Assembly (NCBI GenBank): GCA_009760855.2
Contig: WPIO01000166.1
Span: 1-64,000 of the forward strand
Source of the DNA: Cristatella mucedo
Taxonomy: Eukaryota > Bryozoa > Phylactolaemata > Cristatellidae
Reading direction: 5' to 3'
Length of the DNA stretch: 64,000 nucleotides
The notes beneath the pieces were generated by a model. The model worked only from the letters and a program-made list of their open reading frames with translations. It ran no database searches and was not told the DNA's origin. This document shows positions 20,861-43,790 of the stretch, one piece after another; the first letter of the stretch is position 1; each line of letters starts with the position of its first letter. A program made the translations under genes and the position numbers.

Positions 20861-20884
20861 AATAAAACCGCTCGGTGAAATAAA
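20861..20884 (+). terminator. Polyadenylation signals of gene A
   Basis: AATAAA occurs at 20861 and again about 18 bases further on, 137 bases or more after the stop codon at 20724. This fits a short 3' UTR. Confidence 0.4.
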
Positions 20885-20899
20885 AGGAAATGAAATTTC

Positions 20900-21450
20900 G
20901 GCGTGTGCGAAAGGTTGTAGCGAACTAGTTCGGCTGCATACGGACGCTTCCTTATTTCCAGACTGCGTTTCACAAAGTTTTGTAAAGCAAAAAGCAAATC
21001 ACATGTCGAATGAGTTAAACGAGCCAGCCATTATTGATGGGCACAAAGCGCTAGTCTAAGATTATTTATTATTATTTATTTATTATTATATATTTTTTCA
21101 TTTACTATTATTAATTATTTATTATTTATTATTTATTAGTCTAATCCTATTTATTATTTATTTATTAGCCTAAGGAAGCGAAGACGAAACCGACTCGAGA
21201 ACTTGAAGAATGTGATCTCGAGGCCATATATTTTAATTGCAACTATAAGCGCCGTTCACCCTCCTTGAAATCCCTGGCTAGAACGATGATGCTTTGATCG
21301 TCTTTGAAGATCTCGCGATAGAGAGAGCCGTCGTTACGATATTTCTTGAGAGACAATACAGCCTCCTACAGCCGAGGCCTCGAGGTACGTCACATAAAAA
21401 ATATAAGTAATATGTATTAATATATGTAAAAAATAATACTACATAAAATA
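20900..21450. other. Intergenic after gene A
   Basis: Contains TATT/TTAT-rich repeats at about 21062-21170 but no exon. Confidence 0.35.
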
Positions 21451-21451
21451 C

Positions 21452-21605
21452 TAGCTGATTTAAAAGCCTTTTTTATATGGCGGCAGAAGAGCCTTGAAGG
21501 CTGTCTCCACCGCTAGCAGCGGCAACAGAGCACAATGCCGCCGCAGGATTAAAAAAACGACCTGTAAGAGCGACCGCCTTACCCAGAGGGGCCATCACGA
21601 ACCAC
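21452..21605 (-). mobile_element. SINE-A copy
   Basis: Reverse complement: AGCTGATTTAAAAGCCTT, GGCGGCAGAAGAGCCTTG, then the box A side GACCGCCTTACCCAGAGGGG. Confidence 0.45.
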
Positions 21606-21638
21606 ACACACCACATACACACACACACACACACACAC

Positions 21639-21673
<35 letters not shown>

Positions 21674-21675
21674 CG
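21600..21675. repeat. CA then TA microsatellite
   Basis: About 45 bases of CA with two CCACA interruptions, then about 20 bases of TA. Confidence 0.85.
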
Positions 21676-21929
21676 GCACACTGAGGGATAATGGATGATT
21701 CTCAGCGACAACTAACTATGCAGCCTCAACGAGAATGACGTTGAATGACGGGAATGCCACTGTCCTAGCCCGAGCCTAGATCTAGCAATGCTGATATCCT
21801 ACTTGAACGATTGAGATAAGCGATCGGTCTAAAAGATGAAGCACTGGCGTGGTTCAATCAGTGCCGTATTGTGGTCAAGTCTCATCCAGAAAACCGGTCA
21901 CCTGTGTGTGTGCTGCACTTATCCCTTTC

Positions 21930-22254
<325 letters not shown>

Positions 22255-22255
<1 letters not shown>

Positions 22256-22490
22256 CCTCTCTAGGCACTGTACAGATGCTGCGTAGAAAGAATTTCCAAA
22301 TTTTTGGTGGTAATAACCGCAAGCAGCAGGCTTAGTATAAGCAGGTACGTGCGCACGAAGCACGAATCGCAAAGCCCCGCGAAATTCTGTAACAAACATG
22401 TGCATTTTAAGCTTATTTTTGAATGTCGGCACGTCAGGGGACGTTGTGACGTGCATCGGTAGCGAGCTCCAGGCTTTGGGAGCATAAATG
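22255..22490 (-). mobile_element. LINE-1-like 3' fragment, divergent subfamily
   Basis: It starts directly at the end of a long CT tract. It holds GGCACTGTACAGATGCTGCG and the ORF2-end region GAGCTCCAGGCTTTGGGAGC. The same subfamily occurs at 9545. Confidence 0.5.
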
Positions 22491-22905
22491 AACGTAGCTG
22501 CGCTTCTGCACCGGTTTCAGCCTACTCGTGCCCTCAGGTCTTCTGCGGACAATGTGTTAGCTGTTCCATTCCCACGTCTAATGATCTTTGGTGATAAAAA
22601 GGTTTTGCTCTGTAGGTCCTAAACTGTGGAGCTCACTTACACAATTCTTACGCAACAATTCGTCTACTCTCCTGCAGCCGACCGTGGCTCATAATTTTTA
22701 GCTGTCCTAAGCTGCTACTCACTACCGCAGCTACCCCATTGACTTAGCTACGCTTCCCATTTTCTCTCTGTTTCGCAAGTTGAAGTCTGTAGGCTAACGC
22801 ATGCGCACCGAAAGTTACTTGGAGTTCGCTATAGAAAACTCTCCAGCGTAGCACACGCTTAGTCTCTGTGGCTTCGCGAAGACGCTGGTGGAGATACGGG
22901 AGACG
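22490..22905 (+). mobile_element. LINE-2 family 3' fragment
   Basis: Begins in the ORF2 end (GCACCGGTTTCAGCCTACTC; CCTAAACTGTGGAGCTCACT) and runs through the 3' UTR to GGTGGAGATACG. Abutted to a reversed LINE-1 fragment. Confidence 0.55.
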
Positions 22906-23305
22906 CGAGATACGAGATACGAGAGATACGGAGATACGAGATACGAGAGACATGGGACATCGCCTAACATAACGGCCTCCAACTGCTTCGCAAGCCAGGG
23001 TTCGGATATCGGCCAGCAAGCGGACATAACCACAGCAGGACATTATCAGATTACCGTGAGCTTTTCTGCGCATAGAACGACCGTTTTTCTCACTCTCTAT
23101 CATTTTTCACTCGACCACTTTTTAAGGGCCTTCCAACTGAACCCGTGCCCCCCCCTCCCCAACCGAGCCCAAACCGGATGGGCGTCCCGCGATGGCGACC
23201 AATAGGAAGTGTCGTTACTGGCCGCGGCAACCTTGACCGCGATCTGCCAGTTCCTGGCGCCTTCGGCGTGGTGGTTTGGGCGTCTCGTTCGACCGGATCG
23301 GAACG
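22906..23305. promoter_or_regulatory. Upstream region of gene B
   Basis: Starts with GAGATAC/GATACGA direct repeats (22895-22950), then becomes GC-rich toward the ATG. No TATA box in the expected place; a CpG-type promoter is likely. Confidence 0.3.
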
Positions 23306-34286
<10,981 letters not shown>

Positions 34287-34497
34287 CGACGGCTGTGCTG
34301 CCGGCCGATCAGCCGCCGACCGCGACGACAAGATGGCCGCGGCCCTCGCCTCGGCCGCTGCTGCTGCCTGCTCTAAGCTCGGACCGTTGCTGCTGCCGGC
34401 TCAAGTTGTATCTTTATATTTTCCTGTACTTTCATGTCTTTTCTAAGTGCTTGAATCGTATTTTTTCGTCAGATCAGAATCGTTCTGGATGATAAAA

Positions 34498-34503
34498 AAT
34501 AAA
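34498..34503 (+). terminator. Polyadenylation signal of gene B
   Basis: A canonical AATAAA lies 212 bases after the stop codon, in an A-rich context. Confidence 0.5.
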
Positions 34504-36411
34504 CTGTCGGCAATCCATCGGGTAAAACGAGCTCAAGAGTTTCGTCAGCATGTACCACGTATTTTAGCACGCATCGTCTCGCTCATGCACTGAGACAACG
34601 TGCTCGAAAGGCCAGCCTTAGTAAAAGGGTTGCACCTTGCTTCGCATGAGAGCAGCTGCAGAGTTGGCAGCCAGTTGCTCCAGCATGCTAGGCAGCCGTT
34701 CTCTGGCCTTGCCCAAGCATGCAGGCTTCTACAAGGGGGCACTTAATCTGCCTCCCAGTGCGTGTAATGATGAATGGACCGATTCAGCGAACTCTGTCGG
34801 CTCACTTGAAGTGGCGTTGAACGGTGTGCTCCTGCAATACATGTTTCTTGCAGTTGCTGCCGTGTTTTTTAGAGTGGGAAACGCGAGTGGGAGCTGGTCC
34901 CAGCCCCAAAAACAGGTAGGCTTGGATGTGTCCGATCCACAGGCAGGCAGCTTTGCACTACTGGCAGCATAGCGGTTTTTTAGTTTCTAGGCGTTGCCGG
35001 CACACGTTACCCATGCTGATCTATTTTTGAGCTAAAGCTATGTTAAACCGTCAAGCCTCGTCTCAATGGGGACAGTTGATCGTGGCCGACGAGAGAAGGC
35101 TGGGACCTGTGGGCTAAAGCATGTGCTAGATAAACATGTGCCGATGTTTAAAAAATGCCTCCAGCGAAAAGCCACGATGGCGAGCTTGTCCTTGTTGAGC
35201 TAAAGTGTTGGCCATTTGCGAACTTGACCGTTCTGATTTGGCCTAAAAAACCTCAAGTAATTTTGTATGTGCAGCCTTCTACAGTGGTGACTAGTTTGCC
35301 TAGGAGTGAGATGCTAGCGCTTGTCACTGCAAAGGTGTTCAGGATTCAAGTCCTGAGTGGGCGATACTGAACTGCCCTCCGAAAGCTTCGGTAAGGCTTT
35401 TCAGCTATGTAAATGAAGCCGTCGAAGCAGATGACGTTATGTTGCTATGCTGCCATGTCCCTACATACAATTCCAAGCGTTCCAGCAAGGCTAACGCGCG
35501 ATCAAAGGGCTCGAGCCAAATGACCTAGGTCGTTGGTTCGAGTCTAGCTGAGGGCAACTCTTTATCGTCTGCTCCAAGTGAGGCCGTAAAATCGGTTGCT
35601 CTGTATCTTCGTTACGGCTTTGTCGTCCTAGAAATGGAGCTCGACAGCCCGGAAGCTTCAGGCAAACTTACAAAATGCCGTAATGTGAGTTTAGTATTAT
35701 ATTAAATATATATATGAAATATATAATATATTTAAGGTATGTATGTTACTGTTTTTTAAAGCATTTGGTACCTGAGGTACTCTGGCTAAAAGCAGCTGAC
35801 GACGAAGAGCTTCAAGATTCTACGTAAAGGCTCGTAAAGGAGACAAAGGTCGCGGCGTTATCAATAAGGTCACGCCAAAAACGCCCTTCCCGCCCCCGGA
35901 GGCTCGCGTGCTTCCTCGCATGAGCTACTTTACAGTGGACTTAACTCAGGCGCGACGTCGAATTACCGGAAGTTACGCATAACTGTCGGAAGTGATGCAA
36001 TTTTCTCGTTCGTCGCCGACGGGTGGAAATCCTACCCGAGTAATCTGAGGCTGGAGGATGCAGCCACGGTTAGCCAACTATATATTAATAATAATAAAAA
36101 TAATAATGCACTCGATTTAGCATCAAGTTTGAACGCACGGACTGAGTGGATAGTGTCTGAGCGCCTAGCTGAGAAATTTTTGTTAAATGAGAAGTGGATC
36201 TGGGTGCAGTCGATTCCTCGTCGATTTGCTAAAGATTGTGGTATTGACCCCTAATTTTGTTGTCGATTGCCATTCGTTGTTGACAATTATAGTGCAAAAT
36301 AGCTTGAAAACCCTATATTACATTTTCAACACAATGAAATGCTGTATGCAATGAAAATTGGAGCTTCACCAAGCCAATTTGTGGTCTGCTTGCCAAGGAT
36401 TGTAGTGTATT
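34504..36411. other. Intergenic, mostly unidentified
   Basis: Apart from the SINE remnants at 35325-35630 and an ATA-rich stretch at 35690-35760, I see no gene. A frame at 35155-35370 was considered and rejected. Confidence 0.3.
35325..35630 (+). mobile_element. Two SINE-A-like remnants
   Basis: 35325-35440 has a box B-like GGATTCAAGTCCTGAGTGGG and tail CAGCTATGTAAATGAAGCCG. 35495-35630 has GGTTCGAGTCTAGCTGAGGG and TTTATCGTCTGCTCC. The tails match each other better than SINE-A, so this may be a subfamily; 43085-43190 is a third member (GGGCTCGATTCCTCCAGC). Confidence 0.35.
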
Positions 36412-36575
36412 GGTGAGCCGCGATGGCTCACTAGGTAAGACGGTTGCTTTTTACGACCTAGGTCCCGAGGTCGTGGGTTCGAATCCTGTAGTGGGCGATC
36501 ATTTATCGCTGCGGCCAGCGGTGGTGATAGCCATAAAGGCTTTGCTGTGGCTATACAAATAGACCCAGGCTAGGT
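36412..36575 (+). mobile_element. SINE-A, good copy
   Basis: GTGAGCCGCGATGGCTCACT, box B GGTTCGAATCC, body GGCGATCATTTATCGC, tail GGCTATACAAATAGACC. Confidence 0.55.
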
Positions 36576-37799
36576 TCGGTTGGCTAGAACAGGACGGCTG
36601 TAATTTGGTAAGGGTCACCGGCTAGGGCCGGAGTCGGACCTACTCGTGGTCGGACGTGCTGCGACGCGAGGTCACCGGGGCTCTTGGGTAAGGGAAGTTG
36701 GCCGAGTAAGTTGGAGGCTCCCGGTCTCGCCGAGTTATGGATGGCTGCAGGCGTGCTCCGGCGATGCAGCCACACACGCAAGGGAACGAGTACCCAAGGC
36801 CCGTGCGGAGCTGGATAGCTCGCTCGTTGTTGTGACTTGTATGTCCCGCGTTACTCGTGTAGCGTGTTTGTACCCCGCATAAGTTGGCGTCTTTTTGGCG
36901 GAAGCTCTCGGCTGTGGTGGACATCGACTCGGACTAGCCAAGCAGTTACTCACCTAGCCGGATCTTGTCCGGTGTACGCTCGTATTGTTGGATTCGGAGT
37001 CGGTACAACGGCGGGACTGAGGAAGCCGACTGACCGACTAACACGTTTGTTCGCACTTGCTTCGTCGTCGTGCGCCCCTATAGCGTACTCTGTTTAGGAC
37101 CCTCCCTGTGGACTTAATTAGTTCCCCTGTTGTTGTTAGCGCATGCGATATTATAAAGAGTTTTCAACTGACGGCGGCTCGTCTTACCCTAGCTCAACGG
37201 CATGGCGAGCGGCAGCGTGGCCGGAGTACGGCGGGGTTTGGCAGAAAATAGCCTTTGACCCCTGGAACTCGGCTACACAAAAGAGCCTGCTCAATCAGCT
37301 AGTATTTCCTTTTAGTACTGCTGCTTCAAGCGGACTCATTGCCATAGATTGCCATGCATGGCCCGAGATTGTATGAATGTAATTGATCAGACGTGATGTG
37401 GTTGCAATTTAGAAAGAGTGCTTTGTAATATGCGTTCAAAAATGGAGCATTGCAAAACCAATGTCGGGCATTTTGTAGCGGGATGTAATGGATTGTGGTG
37501 TTGTGCTGTGCCATTGCTGTCCATTGCTGTGCATCACATTGCATTGCATGAGAACGCGTGTGCACACTGGAGTGAAATTGCGAGGGTGCACTTTGAACTG
37601 ATTCAGAAATTCGAAAGGCTAACGCTCAAAATCGGCTCTGCCACCTGTTGAAACTGCACGAAACCAAGATGTCGTGTTTCAAAGTGTTAGACGACCAGAT
37701 CAGCTCCACACTCATGTCTGCCTACCTTCAGCAACATAACATTGCTCGGCTTGTTTAGACAAGGATACCACATCTAAGTTGGTTCATACATTTGTGACA
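36576..37799. other. Unidentified ~650-base block between SINE-A parts
   Basis: 36590-37240 is GC-richer and unlike its surroundings; SINE-A 3' sequence (CTACACAAAAGAGCCTGCTC) resumes at 37280. It may be an insertion into a SINE. No coding motif or terminal repeat found. 37320-37800 is plain. Confidence 0.3.
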
Positions 37800-38495
37800 T
37801 TCCGTCTTGATTCTGTGACTCACTGCTTGCTGGCCTACCGGCCTGTGCAACCAGGCGTTTACAGCAGGGGCAGAACTCTGCAGCTAGGCTTGTCTGTCGT
37901 TAGCGTCGCAGTTGCCACGTCACACCATTTCTCGCGGATCCGCACTGGCTAGCAATCAAGCAACGCATAGATTTTAAGGTTCCGTCGCTCACATTTTGGT
38001 CCCTTCATTCTTTGGATCCAACCTATCTATCAGATCTACTCCCCCACCTTGCCAAGCATCGTACCACCTGCTTTTAGGAATCTTAACTTTACCAATATCT
38101 CGTACAAACCTCAGATCCTTTGGAGAACGTGCATTAGGTTTGTTGGCTCCCTGAGCCTGGAACCCACTCCAACTTGCTTCACAACATCTCCTGGCTGGAC
38201 CACATTAAAAAAGAATGTAAATGCGCACCTCTTTATAACAGCATGTTTAGTAGGTCTCTGTGATTCGTCCTTCATTTGCTTATGCGTGCTTACACTGAGC
38301 ATGCTGCCACTAACCACACTTGCTTGCTGACCCTGTGCATGTCAACCCTAACCATGTTATTCATGTTGTTTATCAAGCAAGATACAACTCATCATTCAAT
38401 CGCCTTTCCTTTGGAGCAAATGTAACACGCCTAGACAAAGAATGAGTGTTCTATGTTTGAGGGTGCTTTATAAAGTGTATTATTACTATTAACTA
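37800..38495 (+). mobile_element. LINE-1 family 3' fragment, forward orientation
   Basis: Starts in the RT C-terminal region (CTTGTCTGTCG...GCACTGGCTAGCAATCAAG), continues through the ORF2 end with several lesions, then the 3' UTR (CATGCTGCCACTAACCACAC) and tail GGGTGCTTTATAAAGTGTAT with terminal ATT repeats. This is the longest forward copy in the window. Confidence 0.6.
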
Positions 38496-39120
38496 AGTCT
38501 ATTCTAAGATGCAGTGTAAATTAGAGCTTTATGTTGGCGTGCTGGTAACGATTTTCAGTCGAATAGAACGGATTGCAATATTTTCCCAGATCATTTCAAG
38601 CTATTGCGGTTCAGTGACCGAGAGCGGAGATGCACAATTTTTTTTATTTTAAGTGGACGAGCAAACAAAACAGTAAGGTTTTTCATTCGCACGTGCAAAT
38701 AGCCCGAAGCAAATTAGCTGCGCCATGCTTGAAGTCTTGCTGAGGCTACTTCCGGTACGTATCTCAAGGTTACAAACTTGAAAGTAATTACTTGTATCGA
38801 ATAGTTTTGGTCAAAGTCTTCCAGCTACATTTCGTAGAAACACTCGGCCTTTAGAAGGTAGTGGCGATTAAAAGACTAAACCCATTCGAAGACCAAACAC
38901 ACCAGGAAGCTTATAAATACCATGTCTTCGAGATTGACTCGTAAATGCTACTAATGCCAGTCAGCTCACCCGATGTATTTGCAAGATGGCAAATTATTTT
39001 CTTGACACCATAACTAACCAGTTCCTGCATAGGATTTGCATAGTTATCTTGATCTGATTTCAAAGTGATGTGGATTTTCGTTCTCCAAGGGTGCGGCCTC
39101 AACTGTCTCATCAATAAAGT
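38496..39120. other. Intergenic, nothing recognised
   Basis: A 67-codon minus-strand frame (39114-38911) has no recognisable motif. Otherwise AT-rich spacer. Confidence 0.3.
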
Positions 39121-40437
39121 TGCAACGCCGAACGCTCGGCGGGGTAGGCTTGACCAGCCGCTTACCTAGCGGCGTAGCCTATCGCCTAATGCCGTCCGGT
39201 GCTCGCCTACGCGCAATAAGCTGGCCGCCACGAAACGAGCGTTTCTGGCGCTGACCTGCTTACCGTTACTAAAGGGGGTCGTGAGTCCGCGGCGTGAATT
39301 GGAAGCGAGACACACAAATTGGGGATTTTACTGAACTTTATTCGCAAGCGTACAAAGTCGCTGCGCGTCTAGTTCAGCTTTATCTCCACACTCCTCGCAC
39401 GTTCAACACTCTTGCGGAGGGAATACTCCTCTACACTAAGCGCGACCCGGACCCTAAACCCTAACCGGTGAACTAGGAATCCGTTCCCACCTGTGCCGAG
39501 GGAATACCCCAAACACGCCAACTTAAACACTCGAGCGGAGGGAGTACTTCTCCACACTGAAGTGCGAACCGGAGTCTAAACCCTACCCGGTGAACTAGAA
39601 CTCGGTTTCCACCAGTGCGACCGGAATACTCCACACACGCCATCTCAAGCACTCCTGCGGAGGAAATACTTCTCCACACTGAAGCGCGACCCGGAACCTA
39701 AACCCTACCCGGTGAACTAGAGCTCCACACACGCCAACTACGCCTAGCTCGCGCCGGCAAATCCCTATGCCGAGACCACGTGCTAGCGCGCGCACACACG
39801 ACACAAAAGAAACACAAAACACGAAAGAACACACAAAATGCCAGCTCGGGCGCGATACGACCGTATTCGGTGGGGTTCCACCGAATCCTTTTAGCGCTGT
39901 CTCGTCTTGTTCCGTCAATCGCCGGCGAACAGCCCGCCCTCCTCCCTCGCTTTCAGAGAAACGAGTGCGACGGCGTCGAAGCCGGACCAAAGACAAAAGA
40001 CACGAGGCCAAGAGCGAGCGTCGCTCGACTCTTAAATACCTAGCGGAAGCAATGGGGCAAGAGCTTAGTGGTATTGGGCCCGGACACCTTGGCCCATTAC
40101 GGAAAGGAATGACTACCGTCCCCAGGCCACTGGCAGGGCACCTCCGTCCAGCTTGAATGGCGAATTGGTTCCAGACGCTTCTTTCTTGGGAAGAGGGAAG
40201 GCGGGGGTTGACAGGCCAGCCAACATCTATCAGCAGCTTCCGCGAGTATCGGACCAATTCTAAAGGCCGAATCGCCGCCGCTCGTCTCAGAGCTTCCTGG
40301 CCTGCTCCTAAGCGCTTCCTCTCTAACCGCACTGACGGTCCTCTCTGGCTCACTGCTCCAGGACAAAGGGGCTCTAGCCCGCCGCCGAACAGCTCTTGTT
40401 CGCGCTAAAATTCAGCCAAAGCCAGCAGGGCGCTACA
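39121..40437 (-). mobile_element. Solo LTR, Gypsy-like ends
   Basis: On the minus strand it starts TGTAGCGCCCTGC and ends GGCGTTGCA, giving TG...CA with imperfect inverted ends (TGTAGCGCC against TGCAACGCC). It has a TATA-like TATTTAAG (plus-strand 40031-40040) and an AATAAA (39342-39337) in the order expected of U3 and R. There is no primer-binding site, polypurine tract or coding sequence on either side. The flanks AAAGT and GAGTC do not form a clean target duplication. Reading frames inside it are not considered coding. Confidence 0.5.
39395..39725 (-). repeat. Three tandem units of ~121 bases inside the LTR
   Basis: GCGGAGG/AATACTYCTCCACACT-type cores recur at 39414, 39535 and 39657, each followed by CTAAACCCT and CCGGTGAACTAG. 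Spacing is 121 and 122 bases. They lie between the predicted TATA and AATAAA positions. Confidence 0.55.
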
Positions 40438-42244
40438 GAGTCATGATTCCAGCTTTTGCTCCGTCCTTATGCATTGCTACTCGAGAGCTCATGAGTGCTG
40501 GCATTTTTCATAATAACACCGTCCGCGCAAGCGTCCGGACTGGCTAGTTCGGGGACGCGTCTGAGGACGGTTTTGGACGGCGTCTGCAGGCTGTGGCGGA
40601 GTCTTGACCGACCAAGCAAATTTCACAACTCCAAACTATCCGTCGCCCCATCCGGCCGAAGAGCTCGGCACATGGGATCTCATGGCATGAGCTCATGCGG
40701 CTCGAGTTTCTCGTCTTCGACATGGAGCGGACAAACGGCACGTTTGACGTTTAATGCATAGTCGGAACCACCTCCGGAATGGCTCGCTACAGGTGCTCGA
40801 ACAGCTGCCGCTGCCTGTGCAGCAGCAGCTGTTCGGCGGCTGGAGAGTCGGAAGCAGCCCCTCAGCCACCCCGTGTTGTTTGTGCCGTTCGACGACGATG
40901 CATTTGCATAGTATCCTCGGAGATCTTAATTTCAATTCAGGTGCTTCCCATATGCCACGGATCTCGAGCCCATTACCTCGGCCAGACATTGGTCGGAGCG
41001 AGCACCCTAACCACTGGGCCAAGCCAACTTGGACAGCTTATCCAAAGTACATTTAATGTGCTTGGCTGCCTCTCGGAAACTTGTCATATTTCTTGCTACT
41101 CAACTCGGCGTTGTTGCAAGTATAGCAAAATGATATTTCTTGACAACGATCGGAGCAGTTTCATAACAAAGAGAGAGCACTTAGAAACAGAAATTCTTCT
41201 AGTCAAGGCGTGCTTGTAGATAGCCTCGGCGTATTGTCTTGTTAACATTGCATTCACAGACACATCGTACATTGGTACACACGTACGACAGCCAACTTCA
41301 TGGACTTGCTTGCTAGAAAATCGTCTCCTCTGTCATCGACGATGGGGCAGATTACTAAGTCGAGTCAAGCTGCAGCGCCTTACACGACCTCAGCAGGACG
41401 TGCATGTATTATTCCAAATGAAATTAACTCGTGGGTAATGCCACGAACGTTTAGTCGGAGTCACCGCATGTCGCAGAAATTGCGGTCCGTGCCGTCACTT
41501 CTTAACATTAAGGAGAGAATACCAACGATCGTGCCGATGAGACCGAGCTGGCTGCCTAGTCATTCAGGACACCACAGTCCAAGATGGCGTCATCCAGCAT
41601 GAGCGGGAGACCAACGACTCTTGGACCAATCGCAGAACAGGAACTAGGCTATATACCAGAGTCCGAGCCACGACCACCCACCGTAGTTATGCCTACAATC
41701 CGGGCCACGCCTACACTCACACAGCCGCGCCCACACTGGCTGCCCAGACCCCAGCAACCGTACGGAGTCAAAGGATGCAATCGCGACTACCACTAAGCAT
41801 TCCTCACCTGCCTGTCGCCTATCAAATGCCGCCAATGGCGTGGAAAACTGTGGCAAAACGGAGATCCGCAGTGCATCCTTGGCTGGAGGGAGCTGCCTCT
41901 CGCTCACCTCTTCGAGCAATCGAGGCTACTTTCAGCATCTACTCTGCAGTCTGCATTGATGCTCTAAGCAGCTCCGGAACTTGCAACGTTCGCCGCTGCT
42001 GCAGCATTGGAGCGCTCACCAGTCTCGCTGTACTGACTTTCACATCCGTGCGTGGCACTCAGTTCAGAATCACGCACAATCGCCACAGACTTGTCGTAGC
42101 TGCTGCCTGCAGTCAAGCGTTGTCATGCCTCTTTGATCTTTTTGGTCGCAGCAAGTACGGCCTGTGCAGGCAGAGCCACGTGGGCACACTCCAGGCGCTT
42201 GGCCTTGAACGATAACGACTCGCTACGCCAACTACTGACGTTGT
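40438..42244. other. Intergenic with one SINE-B
   Basis: A CCAAT (41626) and TATATA (41650) pair near 41.6 kb resembles a promoter by spacing but leads to no recognisable gene. Nothing else identified outside SINE-B 40897-41036. Confidence 0.25.
40897..41036 (-). mobile_element. SINE-B copy
   Basis: Reverse complement: ATTTGCATAGTATCCTCGGA, GATCTCGAGCCCATTACCTC, GAGCACCCTAACCACTGGGC. Confidence 0.5.
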
Positions 42245-42610
42245 TGACACGTGGTTTGTAATGTATCTCCGTCTGTAACTCCACAAGCTACAAAGACTAT
42301 GTGGGTGTTACGCATGAGAGTTTTGTATAGCGAACTCACAGCCTGCGCGATAAGCATTCGGTAGCCAACTGACTTCGTCTCCCGCAAACAAGAGATGTTG
42401 GGAAGCATAGCAGAGTCAGGAGAGCAGTTGAGCTAGTGTGTGGCATAAAAGTAGCAGCTGAGGACCTCTGGAAAAGATATGCCACAGTCGACAGCAGAGA
42501 GTAGTAGTCATTGCGTTAGAATCGTGGAAGTGAGTTCCACAGTCTAGGGCATGCTAAACTAAAGCTTCTGTCGCCAACGGTCTTTGAGCGGAGGAATGGA
42601 ATACCTGGTT
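42245..42610 (-). mobile_element. LINE-2 family 3' fragment
   Basis: Reverse complement: GTAATGTATCTCCGTCTGTA at the 3' end, GAGAGTTTTGTATAGCGAAC in the UTR, and GTGGAAGTGAGTTCCACAG from the ORF2 end. Confidence 0.5.
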
Positions 42611-42990
42611 TTTGTTTAGATGGCCAGCCATTTTTGAAGGCTTTTGAAAAAGCTAAGAGTACAGCTACTCCCAGAAGTTGTATATTTGAGATTGGCGATT
42701 GCTCTGGAGCTGTGAAGCAATGCAGGCGTGGCTTTTAGGGTGACGTTTGAGGGCTCTGTGGATAAAGAAAATGCTTCCCGGTTGCTAACGGTGTACGCAT
42801 GCCAATGTGACCGTGCCTCTGTCTTCAATGGTGCAAAGGTGGGGAATTACTATAGAAAGTGAGACGTGCATGCAAAAGTTAAGATGACAGTGTGTAGACT
42901 GTAAAAAGATGAGGCTGTTATATAAGCTCGTCGTATTTCGGGTGGCACCCGAAGCAACTACCGAAAGTGGAGCCAGAACCATTCAGGTAC

Positions 42991-43085
42991 CAGCCGTAAC
43001 AGTAGTGCCCTGACCAGTGGTGTTCAGCCGTAATAGTAGTGTTCTGACCAGTAGTATTCAACCGTAATACTAGTGCTCTGACCAG
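42991..43085. repeat. 34-bp tandem repeat, three units
   Basis: CAGCCGTAA/CAACCGTAAT starts at 42991, 43025 and 43059; each unit ends CTGACCAG. Confidence 0.7.
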
Positions 43086-43190
43086 ACGTGGGCTCGATTC
43101 CTCCAGCTACAGATTCTTTATTACCTTCGGCAATTGGAGCGACATATTTTTAAACCCGTTCTACCGCTACGCAAATGAAGCTTTTGAACT
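43085..43190 (+). mobile_element. SINE-A-like remnant
   Basis: Box B GGGCTCGATTCC, TCTTTATTACCTTCGGCAAT, then CGCTACGCAAATGAAGC. Same tail type as the pair near 35.4 kb. Confidence 0.35.
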
Positions 43191-43635
43191 AGAAAAGTTT
43201 TCAAATGAGAAAAAAAGAAAAGTTTTCAAATGAGACTTTTCCAAGTTTTCTAAGTGTGCTGACTTTCGGTAGGATCTAGGATAAAATATATTCTGGTGCT
43301 TATAAATGCATACAAAGTAACGAATTGTGTGTCATTGTTGTATCCCCCTTGCGTCCTACGAATTAAGCCTTTTAATTTGGGCTAAGCAAGCATATCTTTA
43401 CTGTTAGGGTATAAAGAGAGGGGCGAATGTTCAACTACGGTGCTTAAACCTATCTGGGATAAGGATTTTATGACTGCTAAGATCGTGACAAATGTCGAAT
43501 AAGTCCTTCAGAAGTATGAGAACCGGCTGACCGAATCCAGCGGCAGTGTCAACATACTTTTTCATGAACACATAGAGCCTTACAAGATTAGGTTATCTTG
43601 TTAAAGTACAGAACGTGTGCGGCATATATGCACTG

Positions 43636-43790
43636 ATTGGGCCCAGTAGTGACGGCGATCGCCTTAAATGACCGAGGACAAGGTTTGACGACCGATGTTG
43701 AGGGGGGGGGTTCGAGTCCCTTCAAATACGCGAAGTGCGTGAATAGAAGTTAGGTTCTCTTAGGGCACTTCATAAAAAACATGTATGCGT
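43636..43790 (+). mobile_element. SINE-B-like divergent copy
   Basis: GGGCCCAGTAGTGACGGC, box B GGTTCGAGTCCC after a nine-G run, then AAGTTAGGTTCTCTTAGGGC and ACTTCATAAAA. Confidence 0.35.

Noticed and set aside
35155-35370. PWWP-like domain (MPPAKSHDGELVLVELKCWP)
   Set aside because: The start faintly resembles a PWWP protein N-terminus, but the core motif is lost and the frame runs into a SINE; too weak to call.
39449-39470. Interstitial telomeric repeat (CCCTAAACCCTAA)
   Set aside because: Only two imperfect units, and they recur as part of the 121-bp LTR repeat unit, so they are not telomeric arrays.
39595-40353. A 252-codon minus-strand frame inside the solo LTR
   Set aside because: It crosses the predicted TATA region and the 121-bp repeats and shows no gag, pol or other motif.
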